Shown piece after piece: positions 1 through 10,854 of a stretch of 64,000 nt of DNA. Below the pieces are notes generated by a model. The model saw only the letters and a program-made list of their open reading frames with translations. It was not told the DNA's origin and searched no databases. The position numbers were made by a program, and so were the translations under genes. Within the stretch, counting starts at the first letter, position 1, and every line of letters begins with the position of its first letter. The stretch spans positions 62,001-126,000 of the forward strand of contig JAEQBH010000901.1 of assembly GCA_016808115.1 (NCBI GenBank). Direction: 5' to 3'. This stretch comes from Tetrastigma voinierianum (lineage: Eukaryota > Streptophyta > Magnoliopsida > Vitales > Vitaceae).

Positions 1-35
1 TTCCGGATCACTTAGTCTCGGCACCTCGGGGAGTC

Positions 36-227
36 TTAGGGGTGTAGTTGCCGTGAGGTGATGTTATGGCCTTCCCAAGTTTGTCGCGCCTCACTGCGGG
101 CGTTGCATCTACCCCAGTGAGTTGCTCTGCTCTTATCGGGCGTTGGTGGGTGTGATGCCTCACCTCTGTCGCCACCAACTGCCTGTGGAGATCTGAGTAT
201 CTCGTGCTGCATTTGATCTATCATCAT
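36..227 (-). pseudogene. Possible gag N-terminal fragment of the Tat-like element
   Basis: A 63-codon minus-strand reading frame starts MMIDQMQHEI about 85 bases inside the PBS, where gag of a Tat-type element would begin. Its composition is polar, with many Arg, His and Gln, as in the unstructured gag N-terminus. No capsid fold or zinc knuckle is in view because the frame stops at 36. It is called gag from position and orientation only. It could equally be a chance frame in the leader. Confidence 0.3.
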
Positions 228-310
228 AGAGGATTGGCGTTGCTCTGCTTATGTTACGAGTTGATACCATCGATTCTTGAAAAGATCAACTTTATTTGTA
301 AAGGCTGTCA

Positions 311-327
311 TTCCCACAGGCAGCGCA
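311..327 (-). other. Primer-binding site, TGGCGCCGTCTGTGGGAA type
   Basis: The plus strand reads TTCCCACAGGCAGCGCA. This is the reverse complement of the classic plant gypsy PBS with a few mismatches, and it sits two bases from the LTR edge at 329. The GGCGCC core pairs with a tRNA 3' end. Its position fixes the element's orientation as minus. Confidence 0.65.
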
Positions 328-328
328 A

Positions 329-946
329 TGATAAACCTTTTCAACGGAAGCTGAGGTGGGCGTGTTAGGGTCATTAGGCGGAATTGGGGCCCATTCTTTG
401 GGGCAGTCTGACGACTCGGATGTGGGACTCCTCTACAAAACAGAAAGAGCAGGTGGTGAGGCTTTGCCCATGGCCTTCGCGATACTAAGTCGGTTCTCTG
501 CGATAGAAAAGATAGACTACTTAGAGGGCGAATGTTTTTGCGTACGTTTCACCGATGGGGTGGCCTGTTATTTATAGTATATGTCTTTCCCAATCGGATG
601 GTGGTAAGGATTCTTTCCCATTGGATGAGGTATTTTCTACCTTTATCGCTATCGGTTTATTAAGGGATAATGAGGGAAGCGATTGTGAGAATTATCATGC
701 CCCATAGTTGGTGAGATTCGAGTTTGATTTGCGAGGATAAGTTGTTGTGAGAATTATCCGACTTCCCCTTCTTTGGTGAGATTTGGTTTGATTTAGAGGA
801 CATGGACTTTTGAGTTGTCCATGCTATATCGGCGCAGAGCGGCGGCTGAGCCTTGCAGAGCGGTACTAGGGCCCCGGTCGTTTCACCGGGCTTGCCTTTT
901 CCTTGGGCTTGTCGAGTGGGCCTTCGCGCCTATTTTCAAACCCTAT

Positions 947-948
<2 letters not shown>
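329..948 (-). repeat. 5' LTR of the Tat-like element (620 bp)
   Basis: The left end is TGATAAACC and the right end is CCCTATCA, so the LTR has the inverted ends TGATA/TATCA and the canonical TG...CA termini. A minus-strand TATA-like motif (CTATAAATAA) lies at 568-577. The element's other LTR is beyond the left edge. Short plus-strand frames here (for example 356-577) have no recognisable domain and are treated as chance. Confidence 0.65.
568..577 (-). promoter_or_regulatory. Putative TATA box in the Tat-like LTR
   Basis: The minus strand reads CTATAAATAA inside the LTR, in the orientation expected for transcription into the element. No start site can be fixed from sequence alone. Confidence 0.4.

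Positions 949-1001
<53 letters not shown>
949..1001. repeat. (AT)n(AC)n microsatellite
   Basis: A run of AT dinucleotides to about 980 is followed by AC dinucleotides to about 1,001, directly abutting the LTR end at 948. It probably includes the target-site copy (ATATA) left by the Tat-like insertion. The Tyr/Ile/His-rich frames crossing it are artefacts of the repeat. Confidence 0.9.
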
Positions 1002-1179
1002 TTTCATTGGAATTAATAGATGTTCAGTGCTTGAGTTATAGGTCTTGAAATGATGTAGTAAAGATCAAGAAAGAAAGAGGATAGAACACGTACGTATAAC
1101 CTAAGAAAGTTTAGAATCCACAAGGGAAACTCTCTAGAAGAGATTTTTATTGATTGAAAATTCAGAACAAAAGACATCA
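1002..1179. other. Unassigned flank and copia target site
   Basis: This AT-rich DNA lies between the microsatellite and the copia LTR and has no reading frame or element I recognise. Its last five bases, CATCA (1,175-1,179), are the left target-site duplication of the copia element. The right copy is at 44,011-44,015, so 1,002-1,179 was once contiguous with 44,016 onward. Confidence 0.7.
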
Positions 1180-1648
1180 CGTTGGAATAATTCCAACTAT
1201 AAGGTGGACATACTTTAATTGTTTTATAAAGCAAGCCAAATGACACAGTTATTGAGATAATAAAGGAATGCAAAGGGGCATTCAAACCCTCATAAGGTAC
1301 AATGAATGAAACGTATGAATCTGGGCACTATTAAGTGTAGGCTTAATGACATTGATTATTGTCATAATGGGAGGGCATATCAAGAGTCATTATAAGGTTA
1401 TAAAAGGCTAGGTCCCCTCACTATTCTGATTACCTTTTGCAAGAGTCCCATTGTGCTTGTATAAAAAATAGTGAGGAAGAAATTTCCTAATTGATTTCCT
1501 ACTTTGGGCAAAGACGAATCCTACTATGAATCCATCGACAAGTATGTCTCTAACTAAGACTAAATTTGTACATGCTATGTACACATATTTGGAGTTTGGC
1601 TTTACGAGTTTGAAGTTATCCGCTTTATTTGATCACATAAATCTAACA
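1180..1648 (+). repeat. 5' LTR of the copia element
   Basis: It aligns over its whole length with 43,488-44,010. It ends ATCTAACA, and the partner begins TGTTGGAATC, giving inverted ends TGTTGGA/TCTAACA. The first base here is C rather than T (1,180). It is 469 bp against 523 bp for the partner, mainly because the partner carries a 55-bp duplication. Substitutions are scattered, showing that the insertion is not recent. Confidence 0.9.
1399..1407 (+). promoter_or_regulatory. TATA box in the copia 5' LTR
   Basis: TATAAAAGG lies in the middle of the LTR and is conserved in the 3' LTR at 43,761-43,769. It is the likely core promoter of the element. Confidence 0.6.
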
Positions 1649-1650
1649 TT

Positions 1651-1662
1651 TGGTATAAGAGC
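1651..1662 (+). other. Primer-binding site for initiator tRNA-Met
   Basis: TGGTATAAGAGC lies two bases after the LTR end. It differs at one base from the standard plant PBS TGGTATCAGAGC. This confirms the LTR boundary and the plus orientation. Confidence 0.85.
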
Positions 1663-1697
1663 TAATCAAATATGTGTATATGTGTTGTTTTGTGATT

Positions 1698-1738
1698 TAA
1701 TGGTTGATATATATATATATATATATATAATATCAACC

Positions 1739-1806
<68 letters not shown>
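1698..1806. repeat. AT hairpin followed by a (TA)n tract in the copia leader
   Basis: The arms TAATGGTTGAT (1,698-1,708) and ATCAACCATTA (1,732-1,742) are perfect inverted repeats around an AT core. An uninterrupted run of TA dinucleotides follows to about 1,806. The Ile/Tyr-rich frame crossing it is not a gene. Confidence 0.9.
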
Positions 1807-1810
<4 letters not shown>

Positions 1811-2318
1811 TCACAGATATCTGGTTTAAAGATCTCATGAAGGAAGGTTTATATGAGATATATGAATTAAAGATTTTATAAACGAAGGTTCATGACATGT
1901 TTTTTGTATTTCCTGTTTGAAAGGATAATTGTAATTTTTAAATTGTGTCACCAAAGTGACCAATTTAGGGGATATTATGAATTATTCTTTCATTTATAAA
2001 AGGAATTGTCTCTAATTATTATACGTATTCATCTACCCAAAGGTGATGTTTATGTATTTGCTTAGAGATGTGTTATTACATAAAGACAAGAGTGTTTTTG
2101 TTTTTTAAAAGTATCTGCCCAAAGGTTATATTTTTAACAAATTGAAATTCTTTTGAACACGTAATATTGTAAAAGAGTGCATTGTATGTTACGTTTTATG
2201 CCTAAAGGTGATTATGTAATGATACAACTTAACTCTTTTGACTGAATCATAATGATTCAAACTTAGCACATGTTCATGAACTAATTTTTTGTATGTTTCG
2301 TCAACAGTTACTTTCTCG
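1807..2318 (+). other. Copia untranslated leader
   Basis: AT-rich sequence between the hairpin and gag. I see no other gene, and only short A- and T-runs. It contains several loosely repeated phrases of the type CCCAAAGGTGAT. Confidence 0.6.
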
Positions 2319-3062
2319 ATGAACAACAACATGGTTACCATAGAAATCTTGACTAGTAACAATTATAAAGAGTGGAAAAAGCATATAGATTTTGCTTTAG
2401 GAATAGCCGACATTAACATAGCCTTACAGGTGGCAAAACTTGCGGACCTTATTGATACTAGCACTGCTGCTGAAAAAGATTATTTTGCTAAATGGGAGCG
2501 AATCTAATCGTCTTAATTCACGGTAGCTATCTGGGGAACCATTTAGAGCATCATGAGTGGTCTACAGCGACTATGGTACCGACCTATTTCTCCTCTTTAT
2601 TGGCAAAAGAGTCTGAGGTTGATAAAAATCTTTGGGCGGGGACAGCAGTGAGCAAATTGGCTGGTATGTCTTATAATAGTGTTGGTGGGTTGACATATAT
2701 TTAGGGATGATTGGTGTAAGGGATAGATTCAAAATCTTTTGAGATTCCTATTCTGACAGGTTTATCATTAACCATACACCTTGAATTCTTTACCTCCCAA
2801 GTTTAGTAACATAGGCGCCTTTAATACTGAAATGAAAGATGGACACTTAATGAACTGATTTCTAAATTGGTACGGAAGAAAACAAACTTGAAAGGGAGGG
2901 TTTAGCCTCTTTGCCATGTTAGTATCTCATCCCAGCCAAACTAAACTACTGGTCACATATAGAGTGAACATTTATTCAGCTAACAAATTTTCAAGCCTAA
3001 GAATGGTATGGAAAACAATCAGTGTTATTTTCTTGAAAATAGGTCATATGAAAAAGGGTTGA
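2319..3062 (+). pseudogene. gag: Copia gag, decayed
   Basis: Gag forms the virus-like particle that packages element RNA. The start is placed at the Met opening MNNNMVTIEIL, matching the usual short copia gag N-terminus. The phrase SNNYKEWKKHIDFALG follows, which is the hallmark of the plant copia gag (UBN2-type) domain. The frame is then lost. Fragments continue in other frames past 2,704 and about 2,830, and a degenerate zinc-knuckle remnant (GHMKKG) lies just before 3,062. The expected cysteines of the knuckle are mostly gone. Several frameshifts and stops make this a pseudogene. The family call is secure, the exact limits are not. Confidence 0.75.
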
Positions 3063-3660
3063 CTAAAATATAAGGTTTGGTTGGAAAAGCAAGATAAGAC
3101 TAAAGGTAATCCCTTAGCTCATGTTTGTTTTGAATCAAATTTAGTAAATGTTTCATCAAATTCTTGGTGGCTTGATGGGGTGAGGCATGGATTCATGTAC
3201 TTTCTGCTTGCTTATGAGGTTCACAAACAAGCGGAGTCCGAAAGAGTTAGAAAGGACACTTCGAGTTGCCAATAATGCTGAAGCTAAAATGACTTTTATT
3301 GGAGATGTTAGCTTGCATTTGAAGTCAGGATTTACTTTAGTTCTGAATAATACATTTTAAGTACCATCCTTCAAGAGGAATTTGATTTCAATACCTCTTT
3401 TAGATAAATTGGGATGTTGTATGAATTTTGGTAATTATGAAGCCAAGTTATCACTTAATTCACCAATATTGGCTATGGTGTTTTGATTGATGGTTTATAT
3501 AAATTGTCTTTAGTGATGAATGATGAATATATTTTGCATATTGATAAAGCAACATCCAAGAGATCACGAATCCAAGAGACGTCTTCAATGTTATGACATA
3601 AACGTTTAGGTCATGTATCAAGAGAAAGAGTCGAAAGGTTGATAAAAAAATGCTATATTA
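3063..3660 (+). pseudogene. pol: Copia protease and pre-integrase segment, decayed
   Basis: Reading across frames, the sequence NVSSNSWWLDG at about 3,140-3,177 corresponds to the copia protease active-site region (WWLDSGA). The catalytic Asp is present but the following Ser-Gly is altered and the frame shifts. Further on, FKRNLISIPLLDKLG (from about 3,370) is the usual end of the protease region. HKRLGHVSRERVERL (from about 3,598) is the GAG-pre-integrase motif with its His. Stops interrupt it repeatedly. The order gag-protease-pre-integrase-integrase is that of Ty1/copia. Confidence 0.75.
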
Positions 3661-4620
3661 CCATCTCTTGATTTTAAGGATATGGAGATTTGTGTATATT
3701 ATATTAGAGGAAAACTTTCCAAGACTACAAATAAAGGAGCAAGTCATAGTGGTGTTTTGTTGGATTCATACTGATATTAGTGGTTCGTATTCCACTACTA
3801 TATGTGGCTCTAGGTTTTTTCTCAATTTCATTGATGATTTTTCTTGTTATGGTTATCTTTATTTGATTCAAGAAAAATCAGATGTTCTAGACAAATTTAA
3901 AGTGTTTAAACTTGAGGTAGAGAAAAAATTAGGAAAAATCATAAAGATCGTGAGTTATGACCGTGGTGGTGAATATTATGGCAGACATGGGGATGTAGGT
4001 CAACATATGGGGCCTTTTACCAAAATACTGTGGATTGTGGATGGTTGCTACCAGTGCATTGTTTTGAGCCCTTGAGCAAATGGTGTACTATTGAAGGCGT
4101 AATTGCACATAGGACTTGATGAGGAGTATGATGAAGTAAGTCTCAACCTCTGGCAGATACCTTTGGGGTGAAGCAATAAAAATTGCCAATTATATCCTCA
4201 ACAAAGTTCCCAGCAAATATGTCCCTAAAACACCTTTCGAATTATGGACAAGTAGAAAGCCTAGCCTAACTCATTTTCGGGTTTAGGGTTGTCCAGCTGA
4301 GGTTTGACTTTATAACCCATGAGAAAAGAAACTTGATCCTAGAACTGTACGATGTTGCTTTATTGGGTATCTAGATCATTATAAAGGTTACAAATTTTAC
4401 AATCATACTCATGGACAGAGAATTGTTGAGTCTCTTACAGCAAAATTTCTAGAACTTGAGGTAGATGATTTTCCTGACTCTCAAGCCCCTTTTTTGAAGA
4501 AACTTGAGCAAATGCAAGTTATTTCATTGCCCTTATCTGGAGAGCCAAAATTTGTGGAACGTATTCCATTACCTCCTCAAGAGACACCAGATGTGGCAAT
4601 TGACACGGTTGTTCCACTCT
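3661..4620 (+). pseudogene. pol: Copia integrase, decayed
   Basis: Integrase joins element cDNA to host DNA. The core begins with the first acidic residue in IHTDISGSY (about 3,765). NFIDDFSCYGYLYL follows, then the second acidic residue in VSYDRGGEYYGRHG (about 3,950). The third, Glu, region near 4,075-4,110 is frameshifted, where NGVAERRN would be expected. C-terminal pieces follow: a tract like ALKTAAYILNKVPSK (about 4,180) and KLDPRTVRCCFIGYL (about 4,330). One open stretch of about 140 codons (3,650-4,075) survives. The phrase YGRHGDVGQHMGPF is characteristic of one plant copia lineage, which I do not name further. Confidence 0.8.
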
Positions 4621-5763
4621 GAGAGCCGATAATAGCTTCCGTGTTGATCTACTGCAGAAGGTTGAACACCACGAGAGCCAGTAATAGACCCAAGGTCAGC
4701 GCTAGAACCAAGAAATCTACAATTCTAGACGATTATATGGCGGTTTATTTGGGAGAACATATTTGACATTGGTGTAGTGGCCCGATGACCTATAAAGATC
4801 ACCGGTGCTTGTCCACGGTCGAGTATGTGGGTTAATGCTATGCGAATGAGATTACTTCCATGGACCATAATGGTGTCTGAAGACATGGAATTACCTGTTG
4901 ATTCATATTATAGTTTGTAAATGGGTATACAAGACCAAGAAGGATTCTCAAGGAAGGATTTAGAGATTCAAAGGCTAGATTAAGTGGCGAAGGGTTTTTC
5001 TCAGAAGGAAGGTATTGATTATACTGAAACCTTCTCACCTATTTCCAGTAAGGATTCATTCAGAATTATTATTGCCTTAACTGCACATTTTGATCTAGAA
5101 CTTCATCAAATGGATGTTAAAACCGCATTCTTAAATGGTGATTTAATAACGACAATGTTTACATGGCAGGGTTTAAGAACATGGTGAGAAAAACTTAGTG
5201 TGTAAGCGAAAGAGTCATTTACGGTTTGAGGCAGGCCTCAGGCGAAATTGGTATGAAGTTTGATGAGTGATAACCTCTTGGTTTTGTTGAGGAGAATGAG
5301 GTGGACCATGTTTATCTCAAAAGCGATTCAGATAAATTAAAATTTTCATGTTCTCCATGTTGATGATATTTTTCTTGCGACCAGTCTTGATCTTCTCAAT
5401 AAGACTAAGAGTCTCATATAATTTTGACCTTGAAGATCTTGGTAGGGGGCATCTTTTGTTCTTAGCATTGAGATTCATCGGCATAGATCTCAAAATTTGC
5501 TAGGATTATCTCAGCGTGCTTATGTTGATCGTGTACTTAAACGATTTAACATGGAAAATTGCAAGGCTGAAGAAGTGCCAGTTGTGAAAGGTGACAAACT
5601 TGGTAAAAGTCAATGTCCTAGCAATAATTTTGAAAGAAAGTCAATGGAGGATATTCCATATGCTAGTATTGTTGGCAGTCTCATGTATGCTCAAGTTTGC
5701 ACAAGGCCTAACATAGCCTTTATAGTGGGCGTTCTTGGGCGATATCTTTCTAATCTTGGATAG
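4621..5763 (+). pseudogene. pol: Copia reverse transcriptase, decayed
   Basis: Reverse transcriptase copies element RNA into DNA. AKGFSQKEGIDYTETFSP starts about 4,988 and leads into HQMDVKTAFLNGDL (about 5,105), the standard copia RT block with one catalytic Asp. A frameshift follows. The catalytic pair appears as HVDD at 5,356-5,367 instead of YVDD. LGLSQRAYVDRVLKRF (about 5,500) and GSLMYAQVCTRPNIAF (about 5,670) are the conserved C-terminal blocks. The 88-codon open stretch at 5,497-5,763 is the best-preserved part. Upstream, 4,621-4,980 holds the low-complexity linker and the start of RT with stops. Confidence 0.8.
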
Positions 5764-6330
5764 GCGCATTGGGTTGCTGCGAAAAAAGTAATGAGATACT
5801 TGAAACAAACAAAAGATTACATGCTTGTTTATAGAAAAGCGGAAAACGAAGTGCGGGTTACCTGGATTCAAATTTTTTGCGGGATGTTCGGAGGATGCGA
5901 AATCAACTTCGAGGTATATTTTTATGATGGCGAGGAAAATTTATTTTCTTGGAAGAGTGTGAAACAAACACTTTGTGCTTCTTCTGCCTCTTATTTTAGT
6001 TTGTTTCTGATATGGTCTTTACTACTCAAGCAATTTGGTTAAAAAGAGACTTTATTTACAGGTTATTGGTTGACAGTTCCTGTCTGAGCCATAAGATCTT
6101 AGTGAACAATAAATTCACTGCTGACTTTTTAGAAAAACAATAAAAGTTCAAAAGGTTCAAAGCACATCAAGATAAAGTACCTCACAGTACGGGATCTTGA
6201 AGATATCATGGTGGAGCATTGGCTGTAGCTGATGGCGATCCTTTGACCAAAGGACTTAGACCTATTACATTATGGACACATGTTTTTAACATGGGTATTG
6301 TAGAGTCCTTTGTTGTACTTGGTTAATGGG
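5764..6330 (+). pseudogene. pol: Copia RNase H and pol C-terminus, decayed
   Basis: RNase H removes the RNA strand of the hybrid. AHWVAAKKVMRYLKQTKDY (from about 5,764) links RT to RNase H. The DSNFAG-like acidic motif lies at about 5,870 with a frameshift, and SWKSVKQTL follows at about 5,950. The terminal signature DPLTKGL is intact at 6,238-6,258, followed by HVFNMG. This places the end of pol near 6,325. Several indels break the frame. Confidence 0.75.
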
Positions 6331-6654
6331 AGTTATGTATTCTGTCATGTGATAGATTACATTTGTTGAATCATATTGACATTCAATATTCACATCTTGC
6401 CATGAATTTTATATTTCATTAAGAGTGGTGTTATTTCAAGGATGATATGTCTCAAGAACAACACCATCCAACTATTTCAATATCACGAGTTATACATGTG
6501 GATTTTCTTAAAGGATGTCTTTAAAAGGAATTCATACAGAGGACTGATAAGATATAGCACATTTGTTGCTTGCTACCTTTCTACTTGTCATCATTGATCT
6601 TGTCAATAACTTCACTACTATTTGTAAATATGGATTGATTTTAGTAATCGTAAA
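6331..6654 (+). other. Copia 3' untranslated tail, first part
   Basis: AT-rich noncoding sequence between the pol stop and the LTR Y insertion at 6,655. It continues at 43,317-43,474. Together the two parts make about 480 bp, a normal length for this region in plant copia elements. No gene is seen. Confidence 0.6.
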
Positions 6655-8659
6655 TGTAACACCCAGGAAATGTACCCTATTGTTAGTTTTAGGACTTGTT
6701 TAGAATATAGAAATAAAACGAGAGACCCGAAATGAATATTAGAGACAAGGGTAAAGTGGTAATTTACCACTTGAGGACATAAAAGGCATAAAAGAATAAG
6801 ATTATATGTAATTATGGAATTTGAGGAAAGATGAGGGGTTAAATTAGAATATGGCATAAGTGGAATTGCAAAAATAAGGAATTGGAGGATAAAAAAGAAT
6901 AAGAAAGAACCTTGTGTAGAAAACATCGATGGTGTTGTTTGATGGGAGGTGATGCCACAGAGGAAGACAGTGGTTTTATTTAAGGCTAAACATGGCATAA
7001 CAAACCATTGGATAAGACCAAAGTGGTCTCATTTGTGAGAAGGAAACCGTAGAGAGAGAGAGGGGAGAGCAAAAGGAGAGAAGAAGAAGAAGAGGAAGAA
7101 GATGGAGAAGCCAAGCAAGCCAAGGTATGGAACTTTGATTTTTGTATGGAACTAACCTTGGATATGAATTCTAGTATGGATCATATGGATTTTGTATGGT
7201 TAATGACTTGTCTTCAAATCTAGGGTTTTGTTAGAATTCATTGTAACCTTAGTTTCTTGAATTTAGGTTGAGTAAAACCCATATGGAACAAGATAAGTGG
7301 ACTCACTCCACTTTTGTTGTTGGATTCATGGTTAAATGGAAGGAAATTGAGTTAGGGTTCAGAACAAACCTAACAAATCTTGACTACTTGGTTTTGTATA
7401 TGGGTCATAACCCATATTAGGAGCTGGAGGAATTCATGAAGAAGTTTGAAGAAAGATATGTAATTGAAGATGAATTGAATAGAAAGAATTCCAAGGTAAT
7501 TTGAAATGGTTTTTGATGTGTGTTTGAAGTGTATAGTTGTTTTGGGTATCAAAAATATGGAAAAATGGGAGAAAACACACATTACGGCATTTCGGGTCAT
7601 ATGTACGGTACACCTTGAATATTAATACCCGGTACACGTTAGAGGTGTCTGGGTACACTGTTGTTTTTCTGTTTCAACCGAGTTTCGGTATTTTGACCAT
7701 AACTTGCTCATTGCTTATCGATTTGAGTGGATTCAAGTTGCCAGGTGAAATAAACTTCATGCGATAAACATAAAGGAAATAGGCATCTCATCAATTCTGA
7801 CTCTAAGTAGCCTAAAATTCACTTAAAGTGGGGCCATGTGCAAGCCAATTCTTGCATCAGTTTGATCATAGAGTAGTCCGAATTGTTTTGAACGTAACTT
7901 GAGTTCCGATGCTTCGATTTGGGTGATTCTAATTGGAGATGAACCCTTAGCACCTTAGCTTTAAATGAGTACAAAGATATAGTGTCAAACATGAGGTTAA
8001 AACCCCGGAAAAATGAGTAGTACAAACTGTTCCTAGTGTAATCCGGGAAAATCGACTAGTTGGCATGAAAATGCCATAACTTGAGTTTGGATGATCCAAT
8101 TGGAATGATTCCAATTTCTGAGTAAAGATGATTCATAGAGGAACAAGAATGCATGAATGATGTGTGATTATATAGGCATCACACTATATAAGTAAATATC
8201 ATGATGGGAGCCAATGCCCATAAGTATTCTGTATAAGTCTATGAAATGCCATGTATGACAGGCATGAAACAAAGGAAAAATATAGGAAATGCAAATGTAT
8301 AAATATGTTCATGAAACATGAATTTGATGTGAAACATGAAAGCAGGCCCGAAATACGAACATGAACATGAGCATGAAAAGAAAAAATGTCATGAACACAT
8401 AATGTGATAAGGGGTTATAAGTTTTGGAAAAGATATATGATCATATGACTACTGGGACTAAGAATGAATGAGTGGACGTCCTGATTTGGTGCTTGGCACT
8501 CTGATTAGTGCCGGTACTCCCGATTAGTGCTCCGGCACTCGATTAGTGCTCGGCCTCTGATTAATTAACTCAGGCACTCTGATTAGTGCCCGGTACTCAT
8601 TAGTGTTACGACACCTGTGCGATTAGTGTTACGGCCTCACGATTAATGCCCGATACTCC
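6655..8659 (+). repeat. LTR Y segment 1
   Basis: It begins TGTAACACCC. It includes a GA-rich tract at about 7,049-7,130 that mirrors the CT-rich tract of V at 63,160-63,250. It also carries phrases such as ACCATAACTTG common to the Tekay-like LTRs here, and ends in a 20-bp-type minisatellite. Short minus-strand frames (6,618-6,998, 7,370-7,658) have no domain and are chance. Confidence 0.55.
8481..8659. repeat. Minisatellite GATTAGTGCCCGGCACTC
   Basis: About nine imperfect tandem copies of a roughly 18-20-bp unit (GATTAGTGCC then CGG and ACTC variants). The Tekay-like element is inserted at its right end (8,660). Confidence 0.85.
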
Positions 8660-10854
8660 TGTCGGTGCTCGGCACTTGTGGCACTTCGCCGAGCCAGCAG
8701 GCGGATCCGAGCCAGAGTCTAGGGATGCCACTAAAATCACTCCGTCACTCAAAATCATATCTTTGAGAGCGTTACAAATTGGGCAAGCCCATAAACATTT
8801 ACATTTAACAAAATCCATTTAATGAAGGCATCGGCTTTTCAAATGATTGAAATAGTAAAGTCTGAAATTGTTTGCTCTGAAAATATCCATATCAAAAAGA
8901 ACACATGAAATGAGTGCACATGTCGGAGCATATAAAGATTTCCTTCTTTTATATTTCGGCTCCTCGATCTTGAGATCGCTATCGATCGCTATCTATCGCT
9001 CAGACCTGCGCATTGGTAAAACAATACGCTAAGCATTTTCATGCTTAGTGGTTCTATACGAATCCATTCCTCAGTTTCAGCTTAAATCAAATCATGCAAT
9101 TTAATAATTCAGAACTTTCAAATCTTTATGGATGATCAATGCAAATATAATACATATACTTGTTTTATATACAATCAGTTATGGTTCATTGATCATCCCA
9201 CAAATACACTTTCATATTCAATATTTCACAATCTCAAATCAATTCAATTATGCTCACAAATTCAGTTCATTTACGCCGGTTCAATTCGGTTAAATCAATT
9301 CGATTATCTGAGTGAATTCAATTATACCCGATCAATTCGGTTATGCCCATGAATTTAACCTATGTCTTGATATACGGGATAGCATCGGAGTCGCGGCGGT
9401 CGGCGAAGTACATGAGGCCGATTATCACATGGTTTTATAACGATCGGTCCGGTGGGTATCTTGATGGTTATAAAAACAATCGAATAGTGAGCAACTGCGA
9501 TCACGATTCGGTAGGCTACTATTCGGGTGACACATCCAATCTGATAGTTCGCGTGCGCTATTTGACCCTATTGGTATACCAATCTACAATATGCATGCTT
9601 GTATAAACAGTTTATTTTCAATAATCATGCAATTTTTTTTTATATGCAAACATTTAACAATCACTTTTCTCAAATCAATTAAATCAATTCAATATGCACT
9701 AGAACAAACATGCAAAAGCGAAGCGAGGAATAGGAGTCGATAGGACAAGCAAAAAATCTTGGCACTTTGATTCCAATCAGTCCCTCAATCTCGGTTGGCT
9801 TTTCCTCCTCGTCGGGTCCCTATTCCAAAACCATTAAAAACAGTATTATTCATTGTGTCTTAGTAGTTTTGGTTAGGATTAATTTTCGGAGTTTAATATG
9901 AGTTCCAATTTTAACAATATATACATATAGATGGATTCTTGACTCAATGGGCTTTCCATAGAGTCAAAGAACACTCGAATCGGAGTTCGGACGAAGGAGT
10001 TATGACCTTCCGAAGTTGGAGGTCATACAGTCAAATCACAGGCCCGAGCTGACCCTGACTGGACGAGCTCGATCTATCGCCTCGGTCAAACATCTTCCTA
10101 TCCTCCTCCAGAATATGAAGGTATTCTTGACTCAATGGGCTTTCCATAGAGTCCCGAAACACCCCCAATCGGAGTTGACGAAGGAGATATGACGCCGAAG
10201 TTGGAGGTCGTGCGTAGTCGACACTTGGTGACACGAGCTTGACGAGCTGCACTGAAGTGACGAGCTCAGTCTAACGCGGTCCTGACATCTAATATCTTTC
10301 TCCAGGCATGAATGGATTCTTGACTCAATGGGCTTTCCATAGAGTCGAGAACATAATCGGAGTTCAAGCAGAAGGAGATATGACCTTGAGAAGTTGGAGG
10401 TCATCGTAGTCAACCACGACGAAGCCTTTGAAAGTGACAACTGCGATGACGAGCTCGGAGTCTAACGCCGGTCCTGACCCATATAATATCTTAACGACAT
10501 AGATGGATTCTTGACTCAATGGGCTTTCCATGAGTCGAGAACACCAATCGGAGTTCGGACGAAAGAGATATGACCTTCCGACGTTGGAGGTCATGCGTAG
10601 TCAACCCTGACTAGCTGACCTGAACTGAAGAGCTGCACTTAAGTGACGAGCTCCGTCTAACACCTCGGTCTGACATCTAATAATCTCCTCAGGTATATGG
10701 ATGGATTCTTGACTCAATGGGCTTTAGTGGTCAAGAACACCAGGCACGAGGTTCGTCGAAAGAGATATAACTGAGTTGGAGGTCATCGCGTCCTGACGAG
10801 GCGAGCACAGCTGTCAGCTGCTGAAGTGACGAGCTGGATCCAGTTCTAATACCC
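8660..10854 (-). repeat. Tekay-like 3' LTR, distal part
   Basis: It starts TGTCGGTGC on the plus strand and aligns with 26,458 onward (TGTAGGCGCC). Long collinear matches include the phrase GGATGATCAATGCAAATATA in both copies. It is broken at 10,854 by Z1 and resumes at 20,644. It has no gene. The 74- and 87-codon plus-strand frames at 9,128-9,606 also fall in LTR sequence and are chance. Confidence 0.85.
9931..10854. repeat. About 190-bp tandem repeat array in the Tekay-like 3' LTR
   Basis: The phrase ATTCTTGACTCAATGGGC recurs at about 9,935, 10,123, 10,315, 10,506 and 10,705, a period of about 190-200 bp. Each unit also carries GGAGGTCAT and GACGAGCT phrases. One more copy follows the Z1 interruption at about 20,693. 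The same array lies in the 5' LTR (27,811 onward). Confidence 0.9.

Larger units (their letters stand above)
1..328 (-). mobile_element. Tat-like Ty3/gypsy element, 5' internal end (partial)
   Basis: This is internal sequence of a minus-strand gypsy element that continues off the left edge. It is recognised by the PBS at 311-327 next to an LTR at 329-948. In plants, a PBS beginning TGGCGCCGTCTGTGGGAA is typical of the Tat/Retand/Grande group. Only the leader and perhaps the first gag codons lie in the window, so the assignment rests on the PBS and LTR structure. Confidence 0.6.

Noticed and set aside
815..1048. Reading frames rich in Ile-Tyr and Thr-His
   Set aside because: They are direct translations of the AT and AC dinucleotide repeats. 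The same holds for 1,526-1,807.
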